NCBI GenBank assembly: GCA_017853885.1
Contig: JAFMIR010000032.1
Coordinates: 1 to 47,266 of the forward strand
Length of the DNA stretch: 47,266 nt
Origin: Prosthecobacter sp.
GTDB lineage: Bacteria; Verrucomicrobiota; Verrucomicrobiia; Verrucomicrobiales; Verrucomicrobiaceae
Reading direction: 5' to 3'
Shown: piece after piece, positions 1-8,969 of the stretch
Layout: the number at the start of each line of letters is the position of its first letter
Position numbering within the stretch: position 1 is the stretch's first letter
The notes under the pieces: generated by a model
The model's database searches: none
What the model was told of the DNA's origin: nothing
Seen by the model: only the letters and a program-made list of their open reading frames with translations
Position numbers and translations under genes: made by a program

Positions 1-100
1 AACAATGTGATTAGACCGTTTCTGACCACACCTTGTGGGTTTCTTGGACAGTCTTTTCGCCGGAAGTAACGACTTTCAGCAGACTCAAGACGCATCAACC

Positions 101-517
101 TCAGAGTGTTCTGCGCTTGCGCTTGAGATGAAGCTGAGCGGTGCTGCGCTGAATGATGGCCATGACAGCAGCGACTTCTTCTTGATGTTCGCCAGGCTTC
201 AGGTCCGCGAGGGACTTCTGGGCGCGCTCAAGGGCTTCCTCGACGGCTTTTTCGTCGATTTTATCGGCATCAATAGCCATGTCCGACAGGATTCGCGTGG
301 TGGATCCCGTGACTTCCACCAAGCCTTCCCCGACAGCCATCTCTGTAGTCTTGCCGCCTTTGGTGATGCGAAGCTCGCCGGGCTTCAGCGTGGTAACCAG
401 ATTGGAGTGAGCGGGAAGAACGCCCATTTCTCCCTCATAACCCGGAAGCACAACGGTATCGACGTCATCGGAAAAGATGCGAGCCTCTGGGGTCACGATT
501 TCGAGTTTAAGGGGCAT
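101..517 (-). CDS. atpC: F1Fo ATP synthase subunit epsilon
   Basis: Epsilon subunit of the F1 central stalk, which couples rotor and catalytic head and can inhibit ATP hydrolysis. The 138-residue product has the usual length and layout: an N-terminal beta-sandwich (VTPEARIFSDDVDTVVLPG, EGEMGVLPAHSNLVTTLKPGEL) and a C-terminal helical hairpin rich in Lys, Glu and Ala. It is the last gene of the minus-strand atp operon, 136 bp downstream of atpD. That gap is unusually wide for an atpD-atpC pair and is filled with short repeats (see 538-634). Family assignment is secure. Confidence 0.96.
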   Translation of the reverse strand: MPLKLEIVTPEARIFSDDVDTVVLPGYEGEMGVLPAHSNLVTTLKPGELRITKGGKTTEMAVGEGLVEVTGSTTRILSDMAIDADKIDEKAVEEALERAQKSLADLKPGEHQEEVAAVMAIIQRSTAQLHLKRKRRTL

Positions 518-537
518 GGTGGGAGGAATGACTGATT

Positions 538-634
538 CAGAATGACGAAGGTAAGGCGAATGGCGAAGGCGGAATGACGAAGTCGTCTGTAGAATGGGTC
601 TGCGTCATTCTTTCCTCATTCGGGTTTCGTCATT
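538..634. repeat. Cluster of GAATGACGAA-type short repeats between atpD and atpC
   Basis: The atpD-atpC gap holds direct copies of GAATGACGAAG (about 539-549 and 572-582), a variant GCGAATGGCGAAG between them, and inverted copies (GTCATTC, CTCATTCGGG, TTCGTCATT) at about 604-634. The arms could pair in the transcript. Similar TTCGTCATTCGCC units occur at 25510-25545 inside the signal-peptide codons of another gene, so this looks like a REP-like dispersed family. It could affect mRNA stability between the beta and epsilon cistrons; that is inference. Confidence 0.6.
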
Positions 635-653
635 TGTGGGCCGTGAAAAGACT

Positions 654-2159
<1,506 letters not shown>

Positions 2160-2660
2160 TTAGAGGCGGACGAGCTTGCTGCGCAGGTGGAGAGGGACGT
2201 CGGCGATCGACATGACACGGATTTCGCCTGGGTGCCGGGAGGCTGCGAGCGCAGGGGCGGCTGGTGCTCCAAAGTGAACATTTTCAGGCATGGTCCACAT
2301 GCCTCCGGTCAGCGGGTCGATCAGCAAAAGTCCAGGCAGACCGCCGAGGACAAAATTACCCCAATACCAACCACTGATCCGTGTTTCCAAGGAACTGCTG
2401 CCGACGACTTTGCCATCGCGACGGAAGGTGAAGGTATATGTCTGCCCCTTCATGTAGCGGTATCCCGTGCCGAGTCTCACCGTGGCGGGCGTGGTGCCTG
2501 ACTGGAGAACCTTGCCATCGCGGTCTTTGACGTCAAAGGTCATGCCCGCAGGCGTGGAGCTGACAGCAACGTTCTTTTGGTTGCGATTGAAAATGCTCGC
2601 ACAGCTCGTCAGCAAAGCTGCGAGGCAAATGGTGGTGATGAATGCGAGCGTGGTTTTCAT
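2160..2660 (-). CDS. PEGA-like lipoprotein inside the atp operon
   Basis: Predicted outer-envelope lipoprotein of unknown function. The chosen ATG at 2660 gives MKTTLAFITTICLAALLTSC, a lipoprotein signal peptide with lipobox LTSC; an upstream in-frame start would add six residues. The mature part resembles a PEGA-type beta-domain (AVSSTPAGMTFDVKDRDGKV, GTTPATVRLGTG) followed by a hydrophobic GNFVLGGLPGLLLIDPLTGG stretch typical of small Verrucomicrobia/Bacteroidetes lipoproteins. It starts 18 bp after atpG and ends 48 bp before atpD, so it is almost certainly co-transcribed with them. No ATP-synthase role is established; it may be a passenger gene. Confidence 0.8.
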   Translation of the reverse strand: MKTTLAFITTICLAALLTSCASIFNRNQKNVAVSSTPAGMTFDVKDRDGKVLQSGTTPATVRLGTGYRYMKGQTYTFTFRRDGKVVGSSSLETRISGWYWGNFVLGGLPGLLLIDPLTGGMWTMPENVHFGAPAAPALAASRHPGEIRVMSIADVPLHLRSKLVRL

Positions 2661-2678
2661 GACAGTGGGCTTTACCAA

Positions 2679-3557
2679 TTACTCGAGGGCCATCTTCGCG
2701 GTCGTGATTTCGAGGAGTTCGTTGGTGATGCTAGCCTGGCGGAGCTTGTTGTACTCAAGGCTGAGATCCTTGATCATCTGCTTGGCGTTGTCGGTGGCGT
2801 TTTTCATGGCCACCATACGGCTGGAGTGCTCGCTGGCGCGAGATTCGAGCACCATCTGAAATACGGTGTCGTTCACATACTGCGGCAGCACAGTTTCGAA
2901 GACGACCGCGGCACTGGGCTCAAAGGCGTATTCGGTGGTAGCGGTTGAGGTTTGAATCTCCGGGGCAAAGTCACGCTTGCCGCCGAGGGTCACCGGATTG
3001 ACGGGCAGAATCTGCTCGACGGTGGGCACGACGGTGACGGTGTTGATGAAGTTGTTGAAGACAACGAGCACCTTTTTGTAGTCACCCGTGAGGAATTTTT
3101 CCTGCAGAAAGCGACCGACACCACGGACCTCGGCGAACTTGGCGGGGTCCTTGATGGGGAAATCGGCCAGCAGGTGGCGACGCAGGCGATTGATGGCCTG
3201 CACGCCTTTCTTGCCGATGGTGACGTAGTCGATGTCATCCGTGCCGAAATCGGTGGTGATGAGCTTTTTGAAGAGATTTGTGTTCAGCGCACCGCAGAGG
3301 CCTTTGTCGCTCGAAATGAGCAGGATGAGCAGTTTGCTGCCTTTTCCTTCGCTGAAGAAGGGATGAAGGCCTTCTTCAGCTTTCTCCTTCAGATTGACGA
3401 GCACCTTGTTCAGCATCTCGGCGTAGTGACGGCCGTTGGCGGCTTGGTCCTGCGCTTTTTTCATCTTCGCAGCCGCGACGAGCTGCATGGCCTTGGTGAT
3501 CTGGGCCGTGTTTTTGACCGATTTGATTCGGCGTCGGATGTCGCGTGTGGAAGGCAT
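2679..3557 (-). CDS. atpG: F1Fo ATP synthase subunit gamma
   Basis: Central rotor shaft of F1. The 292-residue product begins with the conserved RRRIKSVKNTAQITKAM helix and ends with the matching C-terminal helix (SEHSSRMVAMKNATDNA, LEYNKLRQASITNELLEI); these form the antiparallel coiled coil inside the alpha/beta hexamer. A Rossmann-like middle region (LLILLISSDKGLCGALN) is present. It follows atpA by about 40 bp. The ATG at 3557 is well supported by the conserved N-terminus. Confidence 0.97.
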   Translation of the reverse strand: MPSTRDIRRRIKSVKNTAQITKAMQLVAAAKMKKAQDQAANGRHYAEMLNKVLVNLKEKAEEGLHPFFSEGKGSKLLILLISSDKGLCGALNTNLFKKLITTDFGTDDIDYVTIGKKGVQAINRLRRHLLADFPIKDPAKFAEVRGVGRFLQEKFLTGDYKKVLVVFNNFINTVTVVPTVEQILPVNPVTLGGKRDFAPEIQTSTATTEYAFEPSAAVVFETVLPQYVNDTVFQMVLESRASEHSSRMVAMKNATDNAKQMIKDLSLEYNKLRQASITNELLEITTAKMALE

Positions 3558-3597
3558 GGAGCGGAGAGCAGAGGGCTAAGGGCGGAGTGCCTAAAAC

Positions 3598-5127
3598 TTA
3601 TTTCCAAGACGCTTTGAAGTCGTCGAGGGCGGACTTGAGGCCTTCTTCCACCTTGTCGAGTGTCTTCTCATTGGCGAGCTGCTGCATGAGCTCGGCTTTG
3701 CGCGTGGTGAGGTAGTCTTCGAGCTTGGCTTGGAATTCCTTCACGCGATCGACGGCGACGCTGTCGAAGTAGCCCTTCTGCATCGCGTAGAGGGTGCTGA
3801 CCATGATGGGCAGGCTCTTCGGCTGATACTGCTGCTGCTTGAAGAGCTCCACGATGCGAGCACCGCGGTCGAGCTTGGCCTTCGTGCTAGCATCGAGGTC
3901 GGAACCGAACTGGGCAAAGGCGGCGAGCTCGCGGAACTGGGCGAGGTCGAGCTTCGTGGTGCCGGAGACCTTCTTGATGGCTTTCGTCTGCGCGGCAGAA
4001 CCCACGCGGGAGACGGAAAGACCGACGGAAATGGCCGGGCGGATGCCTTGGTAGAAAAGGTCGGTTTCGAGGAAGATCTGGCCGTCGGTGATGGAGATCA
4101 CATTGGTCGGGATGTAGGCGGACACGTCGCCGGCCTGCGTCTCGATGATCGGCAGGGCGGTCATGGAACCACCGCCGTAGTTTTCGCTGACGCGGCAGGA
4201 ACGCTCGAGCAGGCGGGAGTGGAGATAGAACACGTCACCCGGATAGGCTTCACGACCGGAGGGACGCTTCAGGATGAGGGACACTTGGCGGTAGGCGACG
4301 GCCTGCTTGGAAAGGTCATCGAACACGATGAGCACGTCCTGGCCCTGATCCATAAACCACTCACCGATGGCGCAACCAGCATAGGGAGCGAGGTACTGGT
4401 TCACTGCGGAGTCCGAGGCGGAGGCGGAGACGATGGTGGTGTATTCCATCGCGCCGGCGTCTTCGAGGGTCTTCACGACGCGGGCAATATTAGACTGCTT
4501 CTGACCGATGGCGACGTAGATGCAGTAGAGAGGCTTGTGGCCCTGCAGCTTGCCTTGTTCAGCGGCCTTGTTTTGCTGCGCCTGAGAAATGATGGTGTCC
4601 ACGGCAATGGTGGTCTTGCCGGTGGAGCGGTCACCGATGATCAACTCACGCTGACCACGACCAATCGGGATCATCGCGTCGATGGCCATGATGCCGGTCT
4701 GCACGGGGACGGACACGGACTTACGAGCGATGATGCCAGGAGCGAGCTTTTCGACGGGATACTGGGTTTCACCCTTGATCTCACCTTTGCCGTCGATGGC
4801 CTGGCCGAGGGCGTTCACGACGCGCCCCAAGAGGGATTTACCAACAGGCACGGAAAGGAGGCGGCCAGTGGTGCGCACTTCGTCTCCGGCTTTGATGTTT
4901 TCACCGGAACCGAGCAACACGCAGCCGACTTCGGTTTCTTCGAGGTTCAGAGCGAGGCCGTAGACGCCGCCGGGGAACTCGATCATCTCATTGAGCATGA
5001 CATCGCTAAGGCCTTCGATCTTAGCGGCGCCGTCGCCGATTTCACGGACGATGCCCACATTGGACTTCGTGACGGCGGTTTTGAGACCGGCGATCTGGGA
5101 TTCGATTTCCTGGAGGATGTTGCTCAT
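3598..5127 (-). CDS. atpA: F1Fo ATP synthase subunit alpha
   Basis: Regulatory nucleotide-binding alpha subunit of F1. The 509-residue product has Walker A GDRSTGKT at about 165-172, a Walker B-like strand ([17 protein letters not shown]) and the conserved [19 protein letters not shown] arginine-finger region. The frame stays open upstream to 5232, but the extra residues (Arg/Ser-rich, then Leu-rich) look like translated spacer, and the conserved protein begins [12 protein letters not shown] at 5127. It lies between atpH and atpG in standard order. Confidence 0.98.
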   Translation of the reverse strand: MSNILQEIESQIAGLKTAVTKSNVGIVREIGDGAAKIEGLSDVMLNEMIEFPGGVYGLALNLEETEVGCVLLGSGENIKAGDEVRTTGRLLSVPVGKSLLGRVVNALGQAIDGKGEIKGETQYPVEKLAPGIIARKSVSVPVQTGIMAIDAMIPIGRGQRELIIGDRSTGKTTIAVDTIISQAQQNKAAEQGKLQGHKPLYCIYVAIGQKQSNIARVVKTLEDAGAMEYTTIVSASASDSAVNQYLAPYAGCAIGEWFMDQGQDVLIVFDDLSKQAVAYRQVSLILKRPSGREAYPGDVFYLHSRLLERSCRVSENYGGGSMTALPIIETQAGDVSAYIPTNVISITDGQIFLETDLFYQGIRPAISVGLSVSRVGSAAQTKAIKKVSGTTKLDLAQFRELAAFAQFGSDLDASTKAKLDRGARIVELFKQQQYQPKSLPIMVSTLYAMQKGYFDSVAVDRVKEFQAKLEDYLTTRKAELMQQLANEKTLDKVEEGLKSALDDFKASWK

Positions 5128-5174
5128 GGTTTTGGGATTAAAAAGGGAAGATTGAAAAAGGGGGAGGAGCCAAA

Positions 5175-5573
5175 TCAGGCGGCGAGGGAGGCAGAAAGAG
5201 CTTCGAGACGGGCTTTCACGCTGCCGTCCCACACGTCGGAGCCGACTTTGATGCGGATGCCGCCAAGAAGCTCGGGGCGGGTTTGGAATTCAAGGCTGAG
5301 AGTGCGACCGTACTTCTTCGAGAGACTGGCCTGCAGATCCGATTGGATGGCCGGAGTGAGCGAGATGGCGCTTTCCACAATCGCGCGCTGCCGATCGACT
5401 TCGTTAGCTACGAGGCGGGCAAACGCATCGAGAATGGCGATGTAACCGCGTGGCTTGCTTTGCGAAACGCTGCTCACCACGATGCGCACACGTGCCTCGT
5501 CGAGCTTTCCATCAGCCATGCAGGCACGGAACAGCTGGCGGGAAGTGCGTCGAGCTTCTTTAGAGATTTTCAT
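5175..5573 (-). CDS. atpH: F1Fo ATP synthase subunit delta (short)
   Basis: Delta (OSCP-type) subunit linking the top of F1 to the peripheral stalk. The diagnostic C-terminal segment is intact ([20 protein letters not shown], then [12 protein letters not shown]). The product is only 132 residues, against about 175-185 usual in bacteria, and the shortfall is N-terminal, where the six-helix bundle that binds the alpha subunit should be. The ATG at 5573 follows atpF closely and no upstream in-frame extension is visible. Either the bundle is naturally reduced in this lineage or the first helices have diverged. Identity follows from position and C-terminus. Confidence 0.9.
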   Translation of the reverse strand: MKISKEARRTSRQLFRACMADGKLDEARVRIVVSSVSQSKPRGYIAILDAFARLVANEVDRQRAIVESAISLTPAIQSDLQASLSKKYGRTLSLEFQTRPELLGGIRIKVGSDVWDGSVKARLEALSASLAA

Positions 5574-5609
5574 GGTGCAGATCGCAGTTCTCGGTTCGCA
5601 CTTTCCGAT

Positions 5610-6113
5610 TTAGGCGGAAACTTGTGCAGCAGTTTCTTGGTTGATGCGGGACTGGTCGTCGTTGCTCAGCACCTTGCCGGTCACACGGCTGGTAGCATCA
5701 GCGACCATGCGGCCGAATTCGCGCTTCAACTGGGACATCAGCTGCTGTTTCTCGAGCTCAGCGGCCTCGCGAGCCTTGGCGACAATCGAATTGGCGCTGG
5801 CGACAGCTTCCTGCTCTTTCGAGGCAGCGAGAGCTTTGGCAGCCTCATCGGCTTCCTTCACGAGGCGCGCTGCATCAGCCTCCGCCTTGTCGAGCACGGC
5901 CTGAGCGTTCTTGGCAGCCTCAGCGGCATCTTTGGCGATTTGTTCGAGCTTCGCCTCACCATCGGCGATGCGCTGACGGCGCTGCTCCAGCATGCCGATA
6001 ATCGGCGCGAAAGCATACTTCTTCAAGATCGTGTACACCACCAAGAAGATGATGACTTGAGCGATCAAGTTAGGTGCTGCGAGCCCGAACTGATTGGCGA
6101 GAACGACGTGCAT
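5610..6113 (-). CDS. atpF: F1Fo ATP synthase subunit b
   Basis: Peripheral-stalk subunit. The 167-residue product has one N-terminal membrane segment (about 13-31, LIAQVIIFLVVYTILKKYAF) followed by a long Ala/Glu/Lys/Gln-rich right-handed coiled coil (EQRRQRIADGEAKLEQIA onward) and a variable tail. Only one b-type gene lies in the operon, so a b2 homodimer is expected. It sits between atpE and atpH in standard order. Confidence 0.95.
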   Translation of the reverse strand: MHVVLANQFGLAAPNLIAQVIIFLVVYTILKKYAFAPIIGMLEQRRQRIADGEAKLEQIAKDAAEAAKNAQAVLDKAEADAARLVKEADEAAKALAASKEQEAVASANSIVAKAREAAELEKQQLMSQLKREFGRMVADATSRVTGKVLSNDDQSRINQETAAQVSA

Positions 6114-6206
6114 AGGAGGCGAGGCTGGATGAATTAGAAAGATAGAGAAACAGGCGGGTCGAGCAGCGGCTCAACCCGCCGTGGGATTCGGAACGGTGCC
6201 CGGAGC

Positions 6207-6467
6207 TTATTTCACCGCGAAGAAGGCGATGATGCCCAGACCTTCAGCAAGGGCCATGCCGATGATGCCCATGGTAAGGATGTTACCAAAGGCGCCAGGA
6301 TTGCGACCGACGGCTTCAGCGGCTTTAGAGCCGATCATGCCGACGCCGAGAGCAGCACCAAGACCGGCGAGACCGGCGACGAGACCGCGGCCAAGGGGAA
6401 AGGCATCAGCGGCGGCAGGAGCGTGAGCGGCGGCGTCTTGAGCCATCGTCATGAGTTCAGTGATCAT
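6207..6467 (-). CDS. atpE: F1Fo ATP synthase subunit c
   Basis: Proteolipid forming the Fo rotor ring. From ATG 6467 the product is 86 residues; an upstream start would add 18 polar residues. It has two transmembrane helices joined by the polar loop GRNP. Helix 1 is Gly/Ala-rich (GLVAGLAGLGAALGVGMIG) and helix 2 carries the ion-binding carboxylate in ALAEGLGIIAF. No Gln/Glu pair in helix 1 and no Ser/Thr directly after the helix-2 Glu are seen, which points to protons rather than sodium. There is an extra Ala-rich N-terminal segment before helix 1. Confidence 0.95.
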   Translation of the reverse strand: MITELMTMAQDAAAHAPAAADAFPLGRGLVAGLAGLGAALGVGMIGSKAAEAVGRNPGAFGNILTMGIIGMALAEGLGIIAFFAVK

Positions 6468-6553
6468 AGTATTTGAGGTGTTTGGTTTGTGTTTATTGGT
6501 GTTGCGAATGTCCGTGTCCACGCTTCTCGCATGGTCCCACGGACAAAATTGGA

Positions 6554-7414
6554 TTAATGGACGTGCTCGTCGTCGTGGTGCTCATCATGCTCGGTGGAAA
6601 GCTTGATATACACAGCGGTGAGGAGGGAGAAAACCATGGCTTGGAGCACCCCGACGAGCAGTTCCATGAAGTAGAAGGGCACTTGGAAGAGTACTTGGAG
6701 CACGATGTTGTTCCCGCCCATGGCCGCCATGGTGTGGAGCACATTTTCACCAGCGTAGATATTTCCGTAGAGTCGCATCGGTAGCGTGAGATTACGCAGT
6801 AGGATGGAAAACACCTCGATGAGTCCGACACCGAAGAAGATGAAAATCATAAAGAAGCCCATGATGCCCTTGAGTCCGCCTTTTGGGCCGAAAGTGTGCA
6901 CCAAGAAGCCCCACACGCCCGTTTCACGGATGGTGAGATAAATCCACGCTGCGAAGACGATGAGCGTGATGCCGAGCGTGGCGTTTAAATCCGCCGTAAC
7001 AGGGCGCAGCAGCGGTTTTTCGACTTCGGAGAGCGAAATACCTCCCGTGCTCACTCCCCAGCCGATGGTGCCCACGCCGGGCAGCAGGCCAAACCAGTTG
7101 GAAATGAGAATGAAAAGAAACAGAGTCGAAAGCAGCGGAAAGGCTGTGGGGGCCACTTTTTTCCCGACAATGCTCTCGATCTGATTATAGAGGAATTCGA
7201 TGATCGTCTCCGCGAAGTTTTGCTTCGCGTGCGGCACCATCGTCATGTTGCGCGTCGCGCCGCGCGTGAGCCAGAAAACCAAGCCTGTCACAATGAGTCC
7301 GACAAAGATGGAATTAGTCACAAAGCCCACCAGAGGCATCGCCTCAGGACTCACGCCGTGTCCTGCGGCGAGCACGGGAGAAAACGAGGCTGGTTGGGAA
7401 AACAGAATCGACAT
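6554..7414 (-). CDS. atpB: F1Fo ATP synthase subunit a
   Basis: Membrane stator subunit providing the ion half-channels. From ATG 7414 the product is 286 residues, with a GGAGG-type ribosome-binding site about 11 nt upstream; a further in-frame start at 7474 looks spurious. Several membrane helices are visible, and the essential arginine lies in LPMRLYGNIYAGEN (about residue 214), followed by the conserved QAMVFSLLTAVYI helix. The C-terminus is a His/Asp/Glu-rich tail (HDEHHDDEHVH). It is the first gene of the operon; no atpI or atpZ is visible upstream. Confidence 0.96.
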   Translation of the reverse strand: MSILFSQPASFSPVLAAGHGVSPEAMPLVGFVTNSIFVGLIVTGLVFWLTRGATRNMTMVPHAKQNFAETIIEFLYNQIESIVGKKVAPTAFPLLSTLFLFILISNWFGLLPGVGTIGWGVSTGGISLSEVEKPLLRPVTADLNATLGITLIVFAAWIYLTIRETGVWGFLVHTFGPKGGLKGIMGFFMIFIFFGVGLIEVFSILLRNLTLPMRLYGNIYAGENVLHTMAAMGGNNIVLQVLFQVPFYFMELLVGVLQAMVFSLLTAVYIKLSTEHDEHHDDEHVH

Positions 7415-7471
7415 GGTCGTAGGGTCCTCCAAGGACAGGATGGGTGGTGCCTGGCTGGGATAGCGGGGCCG

Positions 7472-7500
7472 CATCTAACAAGTCCGGATTGGCGTGGCAA
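7472..7500 (-). promoter_or_regulatory. Candidate sigma70-type promoter of the atp operon
   Basis: Read on the minus strand, TTGCCA (7500-7495) lies 17 nt before TAGATG (7477-7472), 58 nt or more upstream of the atpB ATG. The -35 matches the consensus at five of six positions; the -10 is weak. It sits just downstream of the CRP-like palindrome at 7506-7525. No other good pair was seen between atpB and the esterase gene. Confidence 0.35.
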
Positions 7501-7505
7501 GCCCT

Positions 7506-7525
7506 TTTGTGAAATTTTTCACAAA
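7506..7525. promoter_or_regulatory. CRP/FNR-family-like palindrome upstream of the atp operon
   Basis: TTTGTGAAA and TTTCACAAA form a perfect 9-bp inverted repeat with a 2-nt spacer. Inside it is TGTGA-N6-TCACA, the classic CRP-family half-site arrangement. It is centred about 100 bp upstream of the atpB ATG and next to the candidate -35, a suitable place for an activator or repressor of the ATP synthase operon. Which regulator binds, if any, cannot be read from the window. Confidence 0.5.
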
Positions 7526-7640
7526 GTCGCCGAAGGTCCTCTTTTTCTGGCTTAAGGAGCACTCCATTTGTGCGCGATGACTTTCACTTTGTGAGCCATC
7601 CGCCTGCCCTGACCCAGAAGTACCAAGTAGCAGCGAATCC

Positions 7641-8747
7641 TTATCGGAGCGCGGCCCTCAACACCGGTTCAAACGCATCGGCCTGACGCATGAAGCCGAG
7701 ATCCGTTGCGTGTGACGCATCATTCGCGCCCTCGGCATCTGTGCCATAAAGAGCATCACCGCTAATGTAGCTCAGGTGAGCCACCTTTTCAGACTTGAGC
7801 TGTTTGAACGCCGCTTGCAGAGCCGCGTGGTTGTCGTCATGAAATTTGGCCTTCTGGGGTGTAATCCACGAATTCGTGAAACGACGATCCTCTACGAGAA
7901 TGATCGGGGTCGCGGTGTGCTTCGAACGCAGTTGTTTCACCAAGGGCACGCACTTCGCGGTGATGTCCGCTGGGCCCATGTTCGGGCCGCAATCGATCAC
8001 GATGGCTGCGGCGTCGAGTTCATTGATCAAATCTCCTACCGCCGCATCCATCCTGCCATTGCCAGAGAAGCCAAGGTTGATCACCGCGCGGTCCAGACGA
8101 CGGCCAAGAATCGCCGTATGCACCATGCCGGGGCGTGACGCATTCGCGCCATGCGTGATTGATGTGCCGTAAAACACGATGGGCTTCTGCCGGGGTTTCA
8201 GACCTTCAAACTTCGCGTCTTTTGGAACTCCGATCTCCAGTTTCTCCATGCCATTGTAGAGCGGCAGATAAGCGGCGAACTCATGCTCACCGGGCGCGAG
8301 ATCGCTGATCATGGCGGCCTCCACATGCTGCTTGTCCGGCTTGGTGCAGGCCACCCAGCGCCACTGGCCCTTTTCATCGCGAGCATACAGGTCGAGACCG
8401 CTTACGCCAGTCGCGGGCATCGCCGAAAGAGCTAGACTGGGTTTCATCAAATCGTAACGGCAGTAGATGGCCTTCGCATTCGATTTGAATCGCACCATCA
8501 TCCCGGCCGAATCGCGGCTTAAGGTCCAAACCGCCGGTGTGACAGTCTTTTGGGCCTTGGCGGGAAAACGGTCAAACCAGCGCAGGCGCTGCTGATCACC
8601 CCAGCCGCGGCCTTCAACGCCCCAAGTCGTCACATCGTGCCATACGGCATCCGAGGGAATTGTAGCTCCTTTGGCCTTCGCAGGAGTCTTGGGGGATTGC
8701 GCGAAGGCAAAACCGACGCTTAGCAGAATCAGAGCGAATACTTTCAT
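7641..8747 (-). CDS. Secreted GxDLY/SGNH-type esterase
   Basis: Exported SGNH/GDSL hydrolase, probably a carbohydrate or acyl esterase. From ATG 8747 the protein opens with a signal peptide (MKVFALILLSVGFAFA). The N-terminal half is a beta-sandwich containing the GLDLY signature of the GxDLY domain that precedes this esterase family. The catalytic domain shows block I GTSITHG (nucleophile Ser), block III GFSGNG and the block V Asp-x-x-His in DASHATDLGF. A longer in-frame start at 8795 would place basic residues before the signal peptide and is less likely. The true substrate is unknown; xylan or glycan deacetylation would fit the family. Confidence 0.85.
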   Translation of the reverse strand: MKVFALILLSVGFAFAQSPKTPAKAKGATIPSDAVWHDVTTWGVEGRGWGDQQRLRWFDRFPAKAQKTVTPAVWTLSRDSAGMMVRFKSNAKAIYCRYDLMKPSLALSAMPATGVSGLDLYARDEKGQWRWVACTKPDKQHVEAAMISDLAPGEHEFAAYLPLYNGMEKLEIGVPKDAKFEGLKPRQKPIVFYGTSITHGANASRPGMVHTAILGRRLDRAVINLGFSGNGRMDAAVGDLINELDAAAIVIDCGPNMGPADITAKCVPLVKQLRSKHTATPIILVEDRRFTNSWITPQKAKFHDDNHAALQAAFKQLKSEKVAHLSYISGDALYGTDAEGANDASHATDLGFMRQADAFEPVLRAALR

Positions 8748-8969
8748 GGAGTCCAGCAAACGCTGCTTGAGTATTTTTTGTGCAAAAAACCCCATGAATC
8801 CAAAAGACCCCAGTCATTCAAGTTCCCTCTCTAGTTTTTGCGTGACGAGCATCATACGTCATCATCGACATTTCCCCGAGCAAGCTGTTTCTGGACATTT
8901 TAGTCTGGCTAAAAACACAGCACTCACTCCATTTGATGCTGTAGGCATGCATGTTGCCTATTTCATCGT

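Noticed and set aside
3730..5445. 571-residue open frame on the plus strand
   Set aside because: Opposite-strand shadow of atpA and atpH, low-complexity Asp/Gly/His/Leu composition and no domain; the GC-rich code keeps antisense frames open.
6207..6467. Possible sodium-dependent ATP synthase
   Set aside because: The c subunit lacks the Gln in helix 1 and the Glu-Ser/Thr pair in helix 2 expected for sodium binding.
8774..8789. T6-G/C-A6 hairpin between the giant gene and the esterase gene
   Set aside because: AT-only stem with no GC core, overlapping the upstream region of the esterase; not a credible terminator.
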